From Psychroflexus lacisalsi (lineage in GTDB: Bacteria > Bacteroidota > Bacteroidia > Flavobacteriales > Flavobacteriaceae): 64,000 nt of DNA. Shown here piece after piece: positions 16,523 to 24,953 of this stretch. The stretch spans positions 124,001 through 188,000 of the forward strand of contig NZ_JAIQYZ010000001.1 of NCBI RefSeq assembly GCF_020164495.1, written 5' to 3'. The position numbers were made by a program, and so were the translations under genes. The stretch's first letter is position 1. The number at the start of each line of letters is the position of its first letter. The notes beneath the pieces are model-generated. The model had not been told where the DNA came from. It made no database searches and saw nothing but the letters and a program-made list of their open reading frames with translations.

Positions 16523-17563
16523 TTAAACCAAATTTAATTTTACTTTTTCTAAGACCTTTTTGGGCTCAATATCATGCATCACTTTCTTATAGGCCTTTAT
16601 CTTTTTATTCCCATAAATAGAAGTGGGTAAAAGTGGATACCTATCCAGGTCAGGTAAAAGTTGTTGTTCTCTAGTTTGACCAAAAGGAGCAAATCCTGCA
16701 TAAGGATGAGTCGCCCCCCAAATAGTTACGACATCGACTCCGAACATTGCTGCTAGGTGACCATTTCCACTATCCATGGATAACATTACATTTAGGTTTG
16801 AAATTAATTGTAATTCTTCAGAAAAACTGAACTTTCCAGCCACATTTTCACAATTGTCAAAATTCTCGGAGAGTTCGTTTAGTTTTTTGGTTTCTTTCTT
16901 TCCACCTCCAAATAGGAAGATGTGTATATCTTGCTCTTCATTCAACTTAGAAATGACTTCTTTCATCAATTTGAATGGATATTGCTTAGGAGAATGTGCT
17001 GCAAATGGTGCTATTCCAACCCATTTTTTGGACTCGTCTAACTTTAATTGTGTTTTAATTTTAGCCGAAAGCGAAAGCTTTGTATTTGGTGTTTTAAAGT
17101 TTTGGTCCAGAGGCAAATTCAGCTTTTTAAAAACATCTGCATAGCGTTGATGGGAAGTTTTTAGTTGTTTCAAAACTTTATTCTTTGGCTTGGTCAGGGC
17201 TTTTTTCTCTGCACGACCTTTATCAATTCTGAAATAATCATGCCCTAAAATTTTCAGAAAACCACATAATATTCTGGATCTTAAAACATTATGTAAGTCT
17301 GCAACAGAATCAATTTTGAGCTTATGAAGTTGCTTTGCAAGTATCCATAAACCAGAAATTCCTTTATGCTGAATTTTAACTTCAGCTTTTACCACATTTA
17401 TATTGTCTAAATGTTCAAACAAATGCGCAAAAAAAGGTTTGGTAAGAACCGTGATTTTTAGTTGTGGATAATTTTTCTGAAGATTAAGAATCACAGGAAC
17501 CGTCATAGCGACATCACCCATTGCAGATAACCTTATGATAAGAATGTGGTCTGGACGCTTCAT
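16523..17563 (-). CDS. Glycosyltransferase family 9 (heptosyltransferase-like)
   Basis: A 346-residue GT9 enzyme. It opens with the family motif HILIIRLSAMGDVAMTVPVI and has the C-terminal nucleotide-sugar site region with ISNLNVMLSMDSGNGHLAAM, where D, S, G and H follow the heptosyltransferase consensus. It would transfer a sugar to a lipid-anchored oligosaccharide core on the cytoplasmic face of the inner membrane. The acceptor in flavobacteria is unknown. It follows the DUF4254 gene after a single base, and the two are a recurring pair, so they are expected to act together in envelope polysaccharide synthesis. Confidence 0.93.
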   Translation of the reverse strand: MKRPDHILIIRLSAMGDVAMTVPVILNLQKNYPQLKITVLTKPFFAHLFEHLDNINVVKAEVKIQHKGISGLWILAKQLHKLKIDSVADLHNVLRSRILCGFLKILGHDYFRIDKGRAEKKALTKPKNKVLKQLKTSHQRYADVFKKLNLPLDQNFKTPNTKLSLSAKIKTQLKLDESKKWVGIAPFAAHSPKQYPFKLMKEVISKLNEEQDIHIFLFGGGKKETKKLNELSENFDNCENVAGKFSFSEELQLISNLNVMLSMDSGNGHLAAMFGVDVVTIWGATHPYAGFAPFGQTREQQLLPDLDRYPLLPTSIYGNKKIKAYKKVMHDIEPKKVLEKVKLNLV

Positions 17564-17564
17564 T

Positions 17565-18173
17565 TTAGCGTTTGCTTCTCAATACAGGATTCATTTCATC
17601 ATCGTTATACATCTTCATCTGCTTATACACTTTCATGTACTTATCACCAACTTTAATGTCTTCCAGAAGTTGATCTATAGCGAGCGATAAATCTTTTTGC
17701 TGCTCTAGCAATACATTGAGTTTTGCTTTACAGGCCATCTGATGTTTTTCTGAAGCATCTGTCCTATTGGCTTCTTCATTCATATGGTATATTTTTAAAG
17801 CCAAAATAGAAAGTCTATCTATTCCCCAAGCCGGACTTTCCGTATTGATCTTTGCATTTGGTTTTGGTTCAATGGTATCAAAAAGATTCAAGAAATAACT
17901 ATCAATATATTCTACAGTGTCTGTCCTATCCTGGTTGGAGGTGTCAATCTTTCTTTTTAATACCAATGCATCTTCAGGTGAAATATTCGGATCTCGGATA
18001 AGGTCTTCGTAGTGCCATTGTACCGTATCTATCCAGCATTTTCTGTAGAGCAGGTGCTCGATGAGCGTTTCCTTTTTATCAAAAGGATTGCTAAACTCCT
18101 GGTTTACGTCATCTTTTATGTGGTAAGTCTCAATAACACTTTGAAATATTCTATTCGCCTTTTCTGAAAACAT
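17565..18173 (-). CDS. DUF4254 domain-containing protein
   Basis: A 202-residue, charged, mostly helical soluble protein with no signal peptide or membrane segment. It resembles the DUF4254 family: conserved residues are around NRIFQSVIETYH, LLYRKCWIDTVQWHYED and AWGIDRLSILALKIYHM. I know of no tested function. The stop is one base from the start of the GT9 gene, so co-translation is likely and the protein probably serves glycan synthesis. A TAnnTTTG element at 18196-18203 suggests the DUF4254-GT9 pair has its own promoter. Confidence 0.85.
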   Translation of the reverse strand: MFSEKANRIFQSVIETYHIKDDVNQEFSNPFDKKETLIEHLLYRKCWIDTVQWHYEDLIRDPNISPEDALVLKRKIDTSNQDRTDTVEYIDSYFLNLFDTIEPKPNAKINTESPAWGIDRLSILALKIYHMNEEANRTDASEKHQMACKAKLNVLLEQQKDLSLAIDQLLEDIKVGDKYMKVYKQMKMYNDDEMNPVLRSKR

Positions 18174-18195
18174 GATTTATTATTTTGTGTGTATG

Positions 18196-18203
18196 CAAAT
18201 ATA
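18196..18203 (-). promoter_or_regulatory. -7 element before DUF4254-GT9
   Basis: The minus strand reads TATATTTG, an exact TAnnTTTG match, 22 bases upstream of the DUF4254 ATG. Confidence 0.5.
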
Positions 18204-18246
18204 CCAAGTGTTTTTAAAACAGACTTTCATTATTGAAACTGCCTCA

Positions 18247-19173
18247 TCAATATAAGGCTGAAAATAAAATTCCCATTATAAAAAAAATATAAAGGGATTC
18301 TTTTATCCACTTTTTTGTAGACTTAAGTTGAAAGTAGTTTCCTATTAATATTGAAAGCGGGAGTATCAAATAAATTGCATCTACAGCCAAGGGTGAGCCG
18401 TTTGAAATAAGAATTCCTGCTGAAATGAGCATAAAAAATAATATTACACTCAAGCTTTCACTTTCATGAAGCTTTGCCCGATTGTAAATACCAGATAATT
18501 GAAAGATTATCCAAAGTACTACCACTAGCAAATACCCCAATAGAACTCCGTATTTAAGCGAGTCAAAAAACGAATCCACACCATTGAATACTGGGAAATA
18601 GGTTGAACTGTGAATCCATTTGTCTTCGAAAATAAGGAAATAAGAGATATGTAGAATAAAGCCAACGGCCAGTCCCACAAAAGGAATGATGAAATGCCTG
18701 TAGTTTTGAGAGGCATACATGATGACCCCAAAATATATAACCAACAGAAATAACCAGTGAAAGGGCTCAAACCAAATCGAGATTGAAAGCAATAGGCCAG
18801 AATCGAATATCTTCTGTTTTATATTGGTATTGGTTTTTAGACTTAAAATTCTTCGGAAAGCGAGCAACAAGAAAAAGTAGCTAACTATAAATTCACTAGA
18901 CCTTAAGAGTTCAGGGAAAGCAATTATAATTAGAGTAAAACTGGATACTGCAAATGTATGCTGGCTATGAATTTTATTACGTTTTACAATAAAATTCAGA
19001 AGAAAGATAACCAGTAAAAAAACCAGCAAAATACCAAGTTTACTGAAAACCAATTCAGCATTCAGATTTACAGATGTTGAAACAAAGTTTTCGATAACAA
19101 AGGCGACGGCAAATAATATGCTGAGAATTGCAAAAGCGATGGGCTTTGATTGACTAAAAAACCTTGTTAGCAT
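18247..19173 (-). CDS. Polytopic membrane protein, DUF6427-like
   Basis: A 308-residue inner-membrane protein with about eight to ten hydrophobic segments and no recognised catalytic motif. The topology resembles membrane glycosyltransferases or polysaccharide ligases, but I see no diagnostic residues. Its position between the small DUF6341 gene and the DUF4254/GT9 pair matches a flavobacterial neighbourhood where it is named DUF6427. The family name comes from memory of this context and is tentative. A role in envelope glycan synthesis is an inference from neighbours only. Confidence 0.7.
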   Translation of the reverse strand: MLTRFFSQSKPIAFAILSILFAVAFVIENFVSTSVNLNAELVFSKLGILLVFLLVIFLLNFIVKRNKIHSQHTFAVSSFTLIIIAFPELLRSSEFIVSYFFLLLAFRRILSLKTNTNIKQKIFDSGLLLSISIWFEPFHWLFLLVIYFGVIMYASQNYRHFIIPFVGLAVGFILHISYFLIFEDKWIHSSTYFPVFNGVDSFFDSLKYGVLLGYLLVVVLWIIFQLSGIYNRAKLHESESLSVILFFMLISAGILISNGSPLAVDAIYLILPLSILIGNYFQLKSTKKWIKESLYIFFIMGILFSALY

Positions 19174-19193
19174 GGTCTAATTTATTACTTTTG
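19164..19193 (+). promoter_or_regulatory. Bacteroidota promoter (TTG-N19-TACTTTTG) for the DUF6341-like gene
   Basis: TTG at 19164-19166 and TACTTTTG at 19186-19193, separated by 19 bases, fit the Bacteroidota -33/-7 consensus. The -33 element lies inside the first codons of the divergent DUF6427-like gene. Confidence 0.75.
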
Positions 19194-19219
19194 CAAAGTA
19201 AATATAATATAACAGAGAC

Positions 19220-19468
19220 ATGAAGGATTTTTTTGAAGGTATTGCAAGTTTATTTGAAGATGTTTTGTTTTTACCTTTAGATCAGCTCAGAGAATTACAA
19301 GATGATTCCTGGTGGGCTGCAAATGGCTTAAACTTCTTCTTCATATTTATCGTTTTTGTAGCCTTCATATACTGGATGAAACAGTTGAAGAATTTTGATG
19401 AGAATGATCAAGAAGATAAAAGTGTAAAAGCTCATACATTCTTAGGAAAAGATGCTGAATTAGACTAA
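19220..19468 (+). CDS. Small membrane protein, DUF6341-like
   Basis: An 82-residue protein with one central transmembrane segment (about residues 37-55, FFFIFIVFVAFIYWMKQL) and an acidic C-terminal tail. The N-terminus (MKDFFEGIASLFEDVLFLPLDQLR) and the WWAANGLN motif match a small family found next to purD in Flavobacteriaceae, called DUF6341. Some database entries carry an unrelated enzyme name, which the size rules out. It has a well-formed promoter and its last 9 bases overlap the convergent end of purD. Function is unknown. Confidence 0.78.
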   Translation: MKDFFEGIASLFEDVLFLPLDQLRELQDDSWWAANGLNFFFIFIVFVAFIYWMKQLKNFDENDQEDKSVKAHTFLGKDAELD

Positions 19469-20743
19469 ATCCTTTCCTAAGTCTTTTCTGTAATACATTC
19501 CACTAAAGCTAATAGGTTCTACATTATTGTATGCTTTTTCAAGAGCATTTTCCATTGAGTTTGCAGATGCAGTAACCGCAATGACACGACCACCGTTTGT
19601 AACAACCTGGTCGTTTTCTTTTTTAGTACCCGCATGACAAATAAATACCTCTGAATTTTCATCCACTTTATCCAACCCTAAAATAACTTTCCCTTTTTCG
19701 TAAGCTTCAGGATAACCACCTGAAACAAGCATAATTGTAGCAGTATAATGTGGGTCAACTTCTAGTTTAACATCTTGAATTTTTCCCTCTGCAGTTTTCA
19801 ACAAGACGTCCAATAAATCATTTTTAATTCTTGGAATAACGACTTCGGTTTCAGGATCACCCATTCTAACGTTATATTCAACAACAAAAGGTTCGTCGCC
19901 TACTTTCATTAGACCTATAAACAGAAAGCCTGTAAAGTCGATATTTTCTTTATGTAAACCGGCGATACTTGGTTTGACGATCTTTTCATCCACTTTTCTC
20001 ATAAAAGCCTCATCTGCAAACGGAACTGGAGAAATGGCTCCCATGCCTCCGGTGTTGAGTCCAGTATCTGCTTCACCAATGCGTTTATAATCTTTTGCAT
20101 TTGGTAAGGTTAAGTAATTTTTCCCATCAGTTAAGACAAACACACTTAGCTCGATTCCATTTAGAAATTCTTCTATAACCACCTTTTCTGAAGCTTTTCC
20201 AAATTTGTTGTTGGTCAACATATTCTCAAGCTCGTCCTGAGCTTCATTGAGATCGTCTAGAATTAAAACACCTTTTCCTCCAGCAAGGCCGTCTGCTTTC
20301 AAAACATAAGGAGGTTGCATTGTTTTTAAAAACTCTTTTCCAGCTTCCAAAGTCTCCTTACCGAAACCCTGATAAGCCGCGGTTGGAACCAGGTGTGATT
20401 TCATGAATTCCTTAGCACGCTCCTTGCTTCCTTCCAGTAAAGCTCCGCGTTTTGAGGGACCAATGATTTTTAAATCTGAAAACTCTTTTTTAGCATCAAA
20501 ATAATCTTTAATCCCTTCTACAAGAGGTGCTTCTGGGCCTACAATGAGCATGTTGATGCCGTTTGCTTTGATCGTCTCTGCAATTTTATCAAAGTTGAGA
20601 ATATCCAATTCGATATTGGTTGCGCATAATAAAGTACCCGCATTTCCAGGTGCTACAAATAATTTATGGCAGTTTGGGCTTTTAGAAATTTGATGTGCTA
20701 GAGTGTGTTCGCGACCGCCGCTTCCAAGTATCAAAACGTTCAT
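19460..20743 (-). CDS. purD: Phosphoribosylamine--glycine ligase
   Basis: PurD (GAR synthetase) joins glycine to 5-phosphoribosylamine using ATP, the second step of purine synthesis. The 427-residue length and the opening MNVLILGSGGREHTLAHQI are typical. ATP-grasp motifs include KADGLAGGKGVLIL, the glycine-rich NTGGMGAISPVP and the metal-binding EYNVRMGDPE. The start is divergent from the PaaK-like gene with only 34 bases between the two ATG codons, and the end overlaps the DUF6341-like gene by 9 bases. The minus-strand -7 element TACTTTTG at 20769-20776 fits purD. Confidence 0.97.
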   Translation of the reverse strand: MNVLILGSGGREHTLAHQISKSPNCHKLFVAPGNAGTLLCATNIELDILNFDKIAETIKANGINMLIVGPEAPLVEGIKDYFDAKKEFSDLKIIGPSKRGALLEGSKERAKEFMKSHLVPTAAYQGFGKETLEAGKEFLKTMQPPYVLKADGLAGGKGVLILDDLNEAQDELENMLTNNKFGKASEKVVIEEFLNGIELSVFVLTDGKNYLTLPNAKDYKRIGEADTGLNTGGMGAISPVPFADEAFMRKVDEKIVKPSIAGLHKENIDFTGFLFIGLMKVGDEPFVVEYNVRMGDPETEVVIPRIKNDLLDVLLKTAEGKIQDVKLEVDPHYTATIMLVSGGYPEAYEKGKVILGLDKVDENSEVFICHAGTKKENDQVVTNGGRVIAVTASANSMENALEKAYNNVEPISFSGMYYRKDLGKDLV

Positions 20744-20768
20744 GAGATTGTGTGCTTAGATTAGATTT

Positions 20769-20776
20769 CAAAAGTA
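20769..20776 (-). promoter_or_regulatory. -7 element of the purD promoter
   Basis: The minus strand reads TACTTTTG, 25 bases upstream of the purD ATG and just before the divergent gene's ATG. Confidence 0.5.
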
Positions 20777-20777
20777 A

Positions 20778-22133
20778 ATGTTTGTAAATTGCTTCGCTAA
20801 TGAAAGCATTGAAAATTCCGTGAATCGATTTAAAAAAATTCTAAGATTAAAAGGATTTCCAATTGATCAAGCTCAAAAAGAGCTTGATGTTATTTTGAAT
20901 AGGTCTGAAGGAGATTTTCAAAACTTTAATGAAAAGAGAAGACAAAGTATTTTAGATTTTCATCTTAAGAATAATTCCAACTATTCTCAATTTACTAGCA
21001 AGACACACTACAATACATGGGATGAAATCCCTGTGATGACTAAAGCAGATTTACAAAAGCCCTTGAAAGACCGATTGAGTAAAAGGTATAAAACTTCCAA
21101 GGTTTTTGTCAATAAAACATCAGGGTCTAGTGGTCATCCTTTCATTTTCGCAAAAGACAAGTATGCTCATGCATTGACTTGGGCACATATCATTTGGCTA
21201 TATCAACAACACGGCATAGACATGAATTCTTATTTTGAAGCTAGATTCTATGGAATTCCAAAAGATGCTGTAGGCTACAGAAAAGAACGGCTGAAAGATT
21301 TTTTGGCTAACAGGCATCGGTTTGATATTTTTGATTTATCTCAAAGTAACCTTCACAAGTTTTTGGAGTTATTCAAAGAAAAATCTTTTGATTATATCAA
21401 CGGTTACACAAGTTCTATCGTTCTTTTTGCTAAGTTTCTCAAGGAACAAAATGTCATTTTAAAAGTGGTTTGTCCTACGCTAAAGATCTGTATTACAACT
21501 AGTGAAATGCTTTTTGAAGACGACAGGCAGCTGCTTGAAAATCAGCTTGGGTTAAAAATTGTGAATGAATATGGTGCTAGTGAACTCGATGTGATTGCTT
21601 TTGAAAATGAAAAGGGAGAATGGCAACTAAACAATAAAACACTTTATGTCGAGGTGGTCGATGATCATGGTTTCGCACTTCCACATGGTCAAGAAGGGGA
21701 TATTGTGATTACCTCACTATACAACAAGGCTCATCCATTTATTCGTTATCAAATTGGTGATAGAGGCATCATTGACGAAAACTCAACAGTCCAAAAGCCT
21801 ATTTTGAAATCTTTAACTGGCAGAACCAACGACTTTGCAATTTTGCCAAGTGGTAAAAAAGTCCCGGCGCTTAGTTTTTACTATGTTACTAAATCTGTGA
21901 TTGAGGACTCAGGCCTTGTGAAAGAAATAAAAATTATACAAAAAGAGTTATCCAAATTCACGATACAATATAAAGCTGAAAGTGAGCTGGATCAAATTCA
22001 AAAACAAAAGATTACAACTGCTGTTGAAACCTATTTGGAAAAAGGATTGGAAATTACTTTTGAAAGGAAAAATGAGCTTGATCGCTCTGAAAGCGGGAAA
22101 TTAAAACAATTCACCTCCCAACTGGATGGTTAA
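20778..22133 (+). CDS. Phenylacetate--CoA ligase-like adenylate-forming enzyme
   Basis: A 451-residue protein of the PaaK/CapK branch of adenylate-forming enzymes. The phosphate-binding loop is NKTSGSSGHPFIF, the adenine-binding motif is NEYGASELDVIAF, and a C-terminal GRTNDFAILPSGKKVPAL marks the hinge. PaaK itself activates phenylacetate; the CapK group is found with surface polysaccharide genes and its substrate is unknown. No phenylacetate catabolism genes are nearby, while envelope genes are, so a role in modifying a surface glycan or lipid is more likely. It is divergent from purD. Confidence 0.82.
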   Translation: MFVNCFANESIENSVNRFKKILRLKGFPIDQAQKELDVILNRSEGDFQNFNEKRRQSILDFHLKNNSNYSQFTSKTHYNTWDEIPVMTKADLQKPLKDRLSKRYKTSKVFVNKTSGSSGHPFIFAKDKYAHALTWAHIIWLYQQHGIDMNSYFEARFYGIPKDAVGYRKERLKDFLANRHRFDIFDLSQSNLHKFLELFKEKSFDYINGYTSSIVLFAKFLKEQNVILKVVCPTLKICITTSEMLFEDDRQLLENQLGLKIVNEYGASELDVIAFENEKGEWQLNNKTLYVEVVDDHGFALPHGQEGDIVITSLYNKAHPFIRYQIGDRGIIDENSTVQKPILKSLTGRTNDFAILPSGKKVPALSFYYVTKSVIEDSGLVKEIKIIQKELSKFTIQYKAESELDQIQKQKITTAVETYLEKGLEITFERKNELDRSESGKLKQFTSQLDG

Positions 22134-22202
22134 AAAAACAGTTAAAAATTTCAACTGCTCAGCAGTATTGAAATCAGAATAAAAATTTAAAATCTATAGT
22201 TT

Positions 22203-22832
22203 TTGCAACTCAATTACGGAAATCAAGACTTTATAATGCACCATAGCGGCTGCTTGTACTGGCCTTCAAGAAAGGTCCTATTTGTCGCCGATGTTCATTT
22301 TGGCAAAGTTGATCATTTTAGAAAAAATGGAAGTGCTTTACCCAGCCAAGTGGGCTTGGAGAATTTCAGAAAACTTAATTTTGTTTTGGATGAATTTCAG
22401 CCAAGTGAAGTGATCTTTCTTGGAGATTTATTTCATTCTACTCAAAATAAGGATTGGGATAGATTTACAGCCTGGGTAAAATTGCGTCAGGAAAAATTGG
22501 TGCTAATCGTTGGAAATCATGATATCATTCCTCAGTATCATTTTGAAGACCTTGGAATAAAGGTCTTGCCACATTTGGTGGATGAAACTTTATTTTTATC
22601 CCACCACCCCGAAAAAAAAGAAGGCCTTTTTAATATTTGTGGGCACCTTCATCCTGGATATAGATTGCGTGGAGAGGGGAGGCAACAACTGAAATTGTCA
22701 TGCTTTTACCAAAAAAAGCAACAACTTATTTTACCTGCTTTTGGAGCATTTACCGGACATTTTTTAATCGAGCCAGAAGACGATGAAGATGTGTTTGTCC
22801 TGTCTGAAGATTTGGTACTATCTATCAAATAA
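22203..22832 (+). CDS. pdeM: PdeM-like metallophosphoesterase (ligase-associated DNA damage response type)
   Basis: A 209-residue calcineurin-like phosphoesterase. Metal-site motifs are DVHFGKVDHF, GDLFHS, GNHD, LSHHP and GHLHPG. The phrase HFRKNGSALP is characteristic of the PdeM group, which belongs to a DNA-repair cluster with an ATP-dependent ligase, an Lhr-like helicase and a Cft2-like exonuclease. None of those partners is in this window. I use TTG at 22203, since homologues have about 12 residues before the conserved H-S-G; the first ATG at 22236 would remove that stretch. The start remains uncertain because a TAGTTTTTG sequence overlaps the TTG. Confidence 0.85.
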   Translation: MQLNYGNQDFIMHHSGCLYWPSRKVLFVADVHFGKVDHFRKNGSALPSQVGLENFRKLNFVLDEFQPSEVIFLGDLFHSTQNKDWDRFTAWVKLRQEKLVLIVGNHDIIPQYHFEDLGIKVLPHLVDETLFLSHHPEKKEGLFNICGHLHPGYRLRGEGRQQLKLSCFYQKKQQLILPAFGAFTGHFLIEPEDDEDVFVLSEDLVLSIK

Positions 22833-22835
22833 AAT

Positions 22836-23489
22836 CTAGAGCTCACCACTCCATTCTTTATAAAATTGATCTAGATAATTCTCCATAAATTCATGGCGTT
22901 GAGTCGCAATTACTTTTGCGGTTTTCGTGTTCATTTTATCCTTCAGAAGAAGAAGTTTTTCGTAAAAATGATTTATCGTTGGCGAGTTGGATTTTTTGTA
23001 CTCCTCTTTGCTCTGGTTTGGGTTTGCAGGAATGTCCGGGTTGTAAAGAGGATTATTTTTGAATCCACCAAAGTTGAAAGTTCGAGCAATTCCTATAGCG
23101 CCAATGGCATCGAGCCGGTCTGCATCCTGAACAATGTCTAGTTCAATGGAGTGAAAATCCCCTTGATTATGGCCTCCTTTGTAAGACGCGTTGTTGATGA
23201 TATTGACTACATGATCTATAACTTTCGGGACTACAGATTGTGTTTCCAGAAATGCCTTTGCTTTCTTTGGGCCTATTTCTTCGTCTCCATCGTGAAATTT
23301 TGAATCTGCAATGTCATGAAGTAAACTGGCTAATTCTACTATAAACTTATCGGCATTTTCGTTTGATAAAATATTTTTGGCATTGTTATAAACTCTTAAA
23401 ATGTGAAACCAGTCATGACCCCCCTCAGCATCTTTTAAGGTGTCTTGGACAAAAAGCTTAGTGTTTGAAATAATTTGATCTTGATTCAT
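22836..23489 (-). CDS. HD-domain phosphohydrolase, YedJ-like
   Basis: A 217-residue metal-dependent hydrolase. The metal ligands appear as GGHDWFHILRV (about residues 19-29), the HD pair in LASLLHDIADSKFHDGD and the later QDADRLDAIGAIG. This is the pattern of small bacterial HD proteins such as YedJ, for which nucleotide pyrophosphatase or phosphatase activity is suspected but not settled. It follows plsC by 5 bases on the same strand, so the two are co-transcribed. The end is convergent with pdeM, with only three bases between the two genes. Confidence 0.88.
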   Translation of the reverse strand: MNQDQIISNTKLFVQDTLKDAEGGHDWFHILRVYNNAKNILSNENADKFIVELASLLHDIADSKFHDGDEEIGPKKAKAFLETQSVVPKVIDHVVNIINNASYKGGHNQGDFHSIELDIVQDADRLDAIGAIGIARTFNFGGFKNNPLYNPDIPANPNQSKEEYKKSNSPTINHFYEKLLLLKDKMNTKTAKVIATQRHEFMENYLDQFYKEWSGEL

Positions 23490-23494
23490 ATATT

Positions 23495-24232
23495 TTAATC
23501 CAATTGAACTTTTTCTGTAATTTGTTTTTGTATGTTTTTAATAAGTTCAGAAGCCTGAAAATTCTTTACTTCCAAGGGTGGTAAAACTTCAAGTTTTAAG
23601 AAAGCACCGATTCCTATAGGAAACATACCATAGCGTTGAAGCTTCCACGAGTTATTCACGCAAATAGGGACAACAATAGCTTCTGGAGAGGCATCAAGAA
23701 GTGTCTTTAGCCCTTTGTAAGCAAATTCTTTTGGAACACCAGTCTTACTTCGTGTTCCTTCAGGAAAAATTACCGCCGCTCGTTTGGTTTCTGAAATGTA
23801 TTTGCCTAATTTTTTAATCTGGCCAATAGCCTGCTCAGCATCTTTCCTGTCGATAAGGACGGAGCCTCCATGTCTTAAATTATAAGAAATACCAGGAATA
23901 CCTTTGGACAATTCCTTTTTGCTTATAAATTTTGGATGCAGTTTTCGCATGTACCAAATAATTGGAGGAATATCAAACATGCTTTGATGATTGGAGACGA
24001 TGATGTGAGGTCTGCTTTTATCGAAAGTAAATTTATTCTTATATTGAAATCTGGTTCCTACGAGATTTAGGCAGCGTAAAAGAAAAAAGTTGAAGATATC
24101 TACGCTTTTTTTATGAGCTTGATATCCTGCTATATTAAACGATAACAATTGTATAGCATGAAAAATCACAAGTGTTAACCCAAAGAAGAGATAAAAAATA
24201 ACAGAAAGCGGATATGAAATAATCTTTTTCAT
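23495..24232 (-). CDS. plsC: 1-acyl-sn-glycerol-3-phosphate acyltransferase
   Basis: A 245-residue PlsC enzyme that adds the second acyl chain to lysophosphatidic acid. An N-terminal hydrophobic segment (about residues 7-27) anchors it to the inner membrane. The catalytic NHQSMFD motif (HX4D) and the FPEGTRSKTG motif are intact, and VVPICVNNSW represents the later conserved block. This is the full-length type, so it is the better candidate for the main phospholipid enzyme compared with the short protein at 4044-4580. It starts the plsC-HD pair. Confidence 0.93.
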   Translation of the reverse strand: MKKIISYPLSVIFYLFFGLTLVIFHAIQLLSFNIAGYQAHKKSVDIFNFFLLRCLNLVGTRFQYKNKFTFDKSRPHIIVSNHQSMFDIPPIIWYMRKLHPKFISKKELSKGIPGISYNLRHGGSVLIDRKDAEQAIGQIKKLGKYISETKRAAVIFPEGTRSKTGVPKEFAYKGLKTLLDASPEAIVVPICVNNSWKLQRYGMFPIGIGAFLKLEVLPPLEVKNFQASELIKNIQKQITEKVQLD

Positions 24233-24310
24233 GCGTAAGTTATAATTAACGTTCAGTTTGATAATTCAAAGTTAGTTATTATCTATCAGTAGTACTTTCA
24301 GTTTAAAACA

Positions 24311-24346
24311 TAAAAAAAGCCACTTTGCAAAAAGCGGCTTTTTTGT
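24311..24346 (-). terminator. Terminator of the bacilliredoxin gene
   Basis: A hairpin with an outer stem aaaagcc/ggctttt and an inner cttt/aaag, flanked by A and T runs. It lies 15 bases past the stop of the bacilliredoxin gene on the minus strand. Confidence 0.85.
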
Positions 24347-24360
24347 AATTTTAATGTCGA

Positions 24361-24771
24361 TTAGCAATGCTCATTGTAAGCATCCATAAGGTTATCTGCA
24401 ATCATTTCTGCAGGTCTACCTTCAATATGATGTCTTTCTAGCATATGGACCAATTCTCCATTTTTAAAAAGTGCCATAGATGGCGAACTTGGAGGAAAAG
24501 GAATCATTTTAGCTCTTGCTTCGTCTGTAGCTTCTTTATCTACTCCGGCAAAAACAGTGACCAAGTTGGTTGGAGTTTTTGCATTTTGAAGTGATTTTAT
24601 AGCGCCTGGTCTTGCGTTTGCAGCTGCACAGCCACAAACAGAATTTACTACTACCAATGTTGTTCCTTCCTTAGCTAAAGCAACATCGACATCAGCTTTG
24701 CTTTTTAACTCATCAAAACCTACAGCGGTCAATTCTTGCTGCATAGGTTTTACTAATTCTGGTGGGTACAT
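24361..24771 (-). CDS. BrxA/BrxB family bacilliredoxin
   Basis: A 136-residue thioredoxin-fold protein of the YphP/YqiW group. The redox motif CGC lies in VNSVCGCAAANARPG, the position of the bacilliredoxin active site. In Bacillus these proteins remove bacillithiol from S-bacillithiolated proteins; the homologues in Bacteroidota imply a similar de-thiolation or disulfide-reductase role, but whether this organism makes bacillithiol cannot be seen here. It has a TAnnTTTG element at 24807-24814 and its own terminator, so it is monocistronic. Confidence 0.92.
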   Translation of the reverse strand: MYPPELVKPMQQELTAVGFDELKSKADVDVALAKEGTTLVVVNSVCGCAAANARPGAIKSLQNAKTPTNLVTVFAGVDKEATDEARAKMIPFPPSSPSMALFKNGELVHMLERHHIEGRPAEMIADNLMDAYNEHC

Positions 24772-24806
24772 ATATCTCGTTTTTTTATTTAAACTTATTA
24801 TAAATA

Positions 24807-24814
24807 CAAATGTA
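24807..24814 (-). promoter_or_regulatory. -7 element of the bacilliredoxin promoter
   Basis: The minus strand reads TACATTTG, 35 bases upstream of the ATG. Confidence 0.5.
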
Positions 24815-24927
24815 TAAAAATGTCTTTTATCTCGTTTGTTTTTAACATAATGATTTCAATTCTGTTGGCTATCGTTTTATCTTTCTTAAAAACTATAGTA
24901 ATTTCAACTTAAACCATTTGATGCTTT

Positions 24928-24935
24928 TATATTTG
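24928..24935 (+). promoter_or_regulatory. -7 element before the TerB/J-domain gene
   Basis: TATATTTG, an exact TAnnTTTG match. It lies downstream of the first possible ATG (24921), which argues that the true start is the later TTG at 24954. Confidence 0.55.
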
Positions 24936-24953
24936 CACTTAAAATTATTTGAT

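Noticed and set aside
24921-24953. ATG at 24921 as the start of the TerB/J-domain gene
   Set aside because: A -7 element lies inside this stretch and homologues begin at the later TTG.
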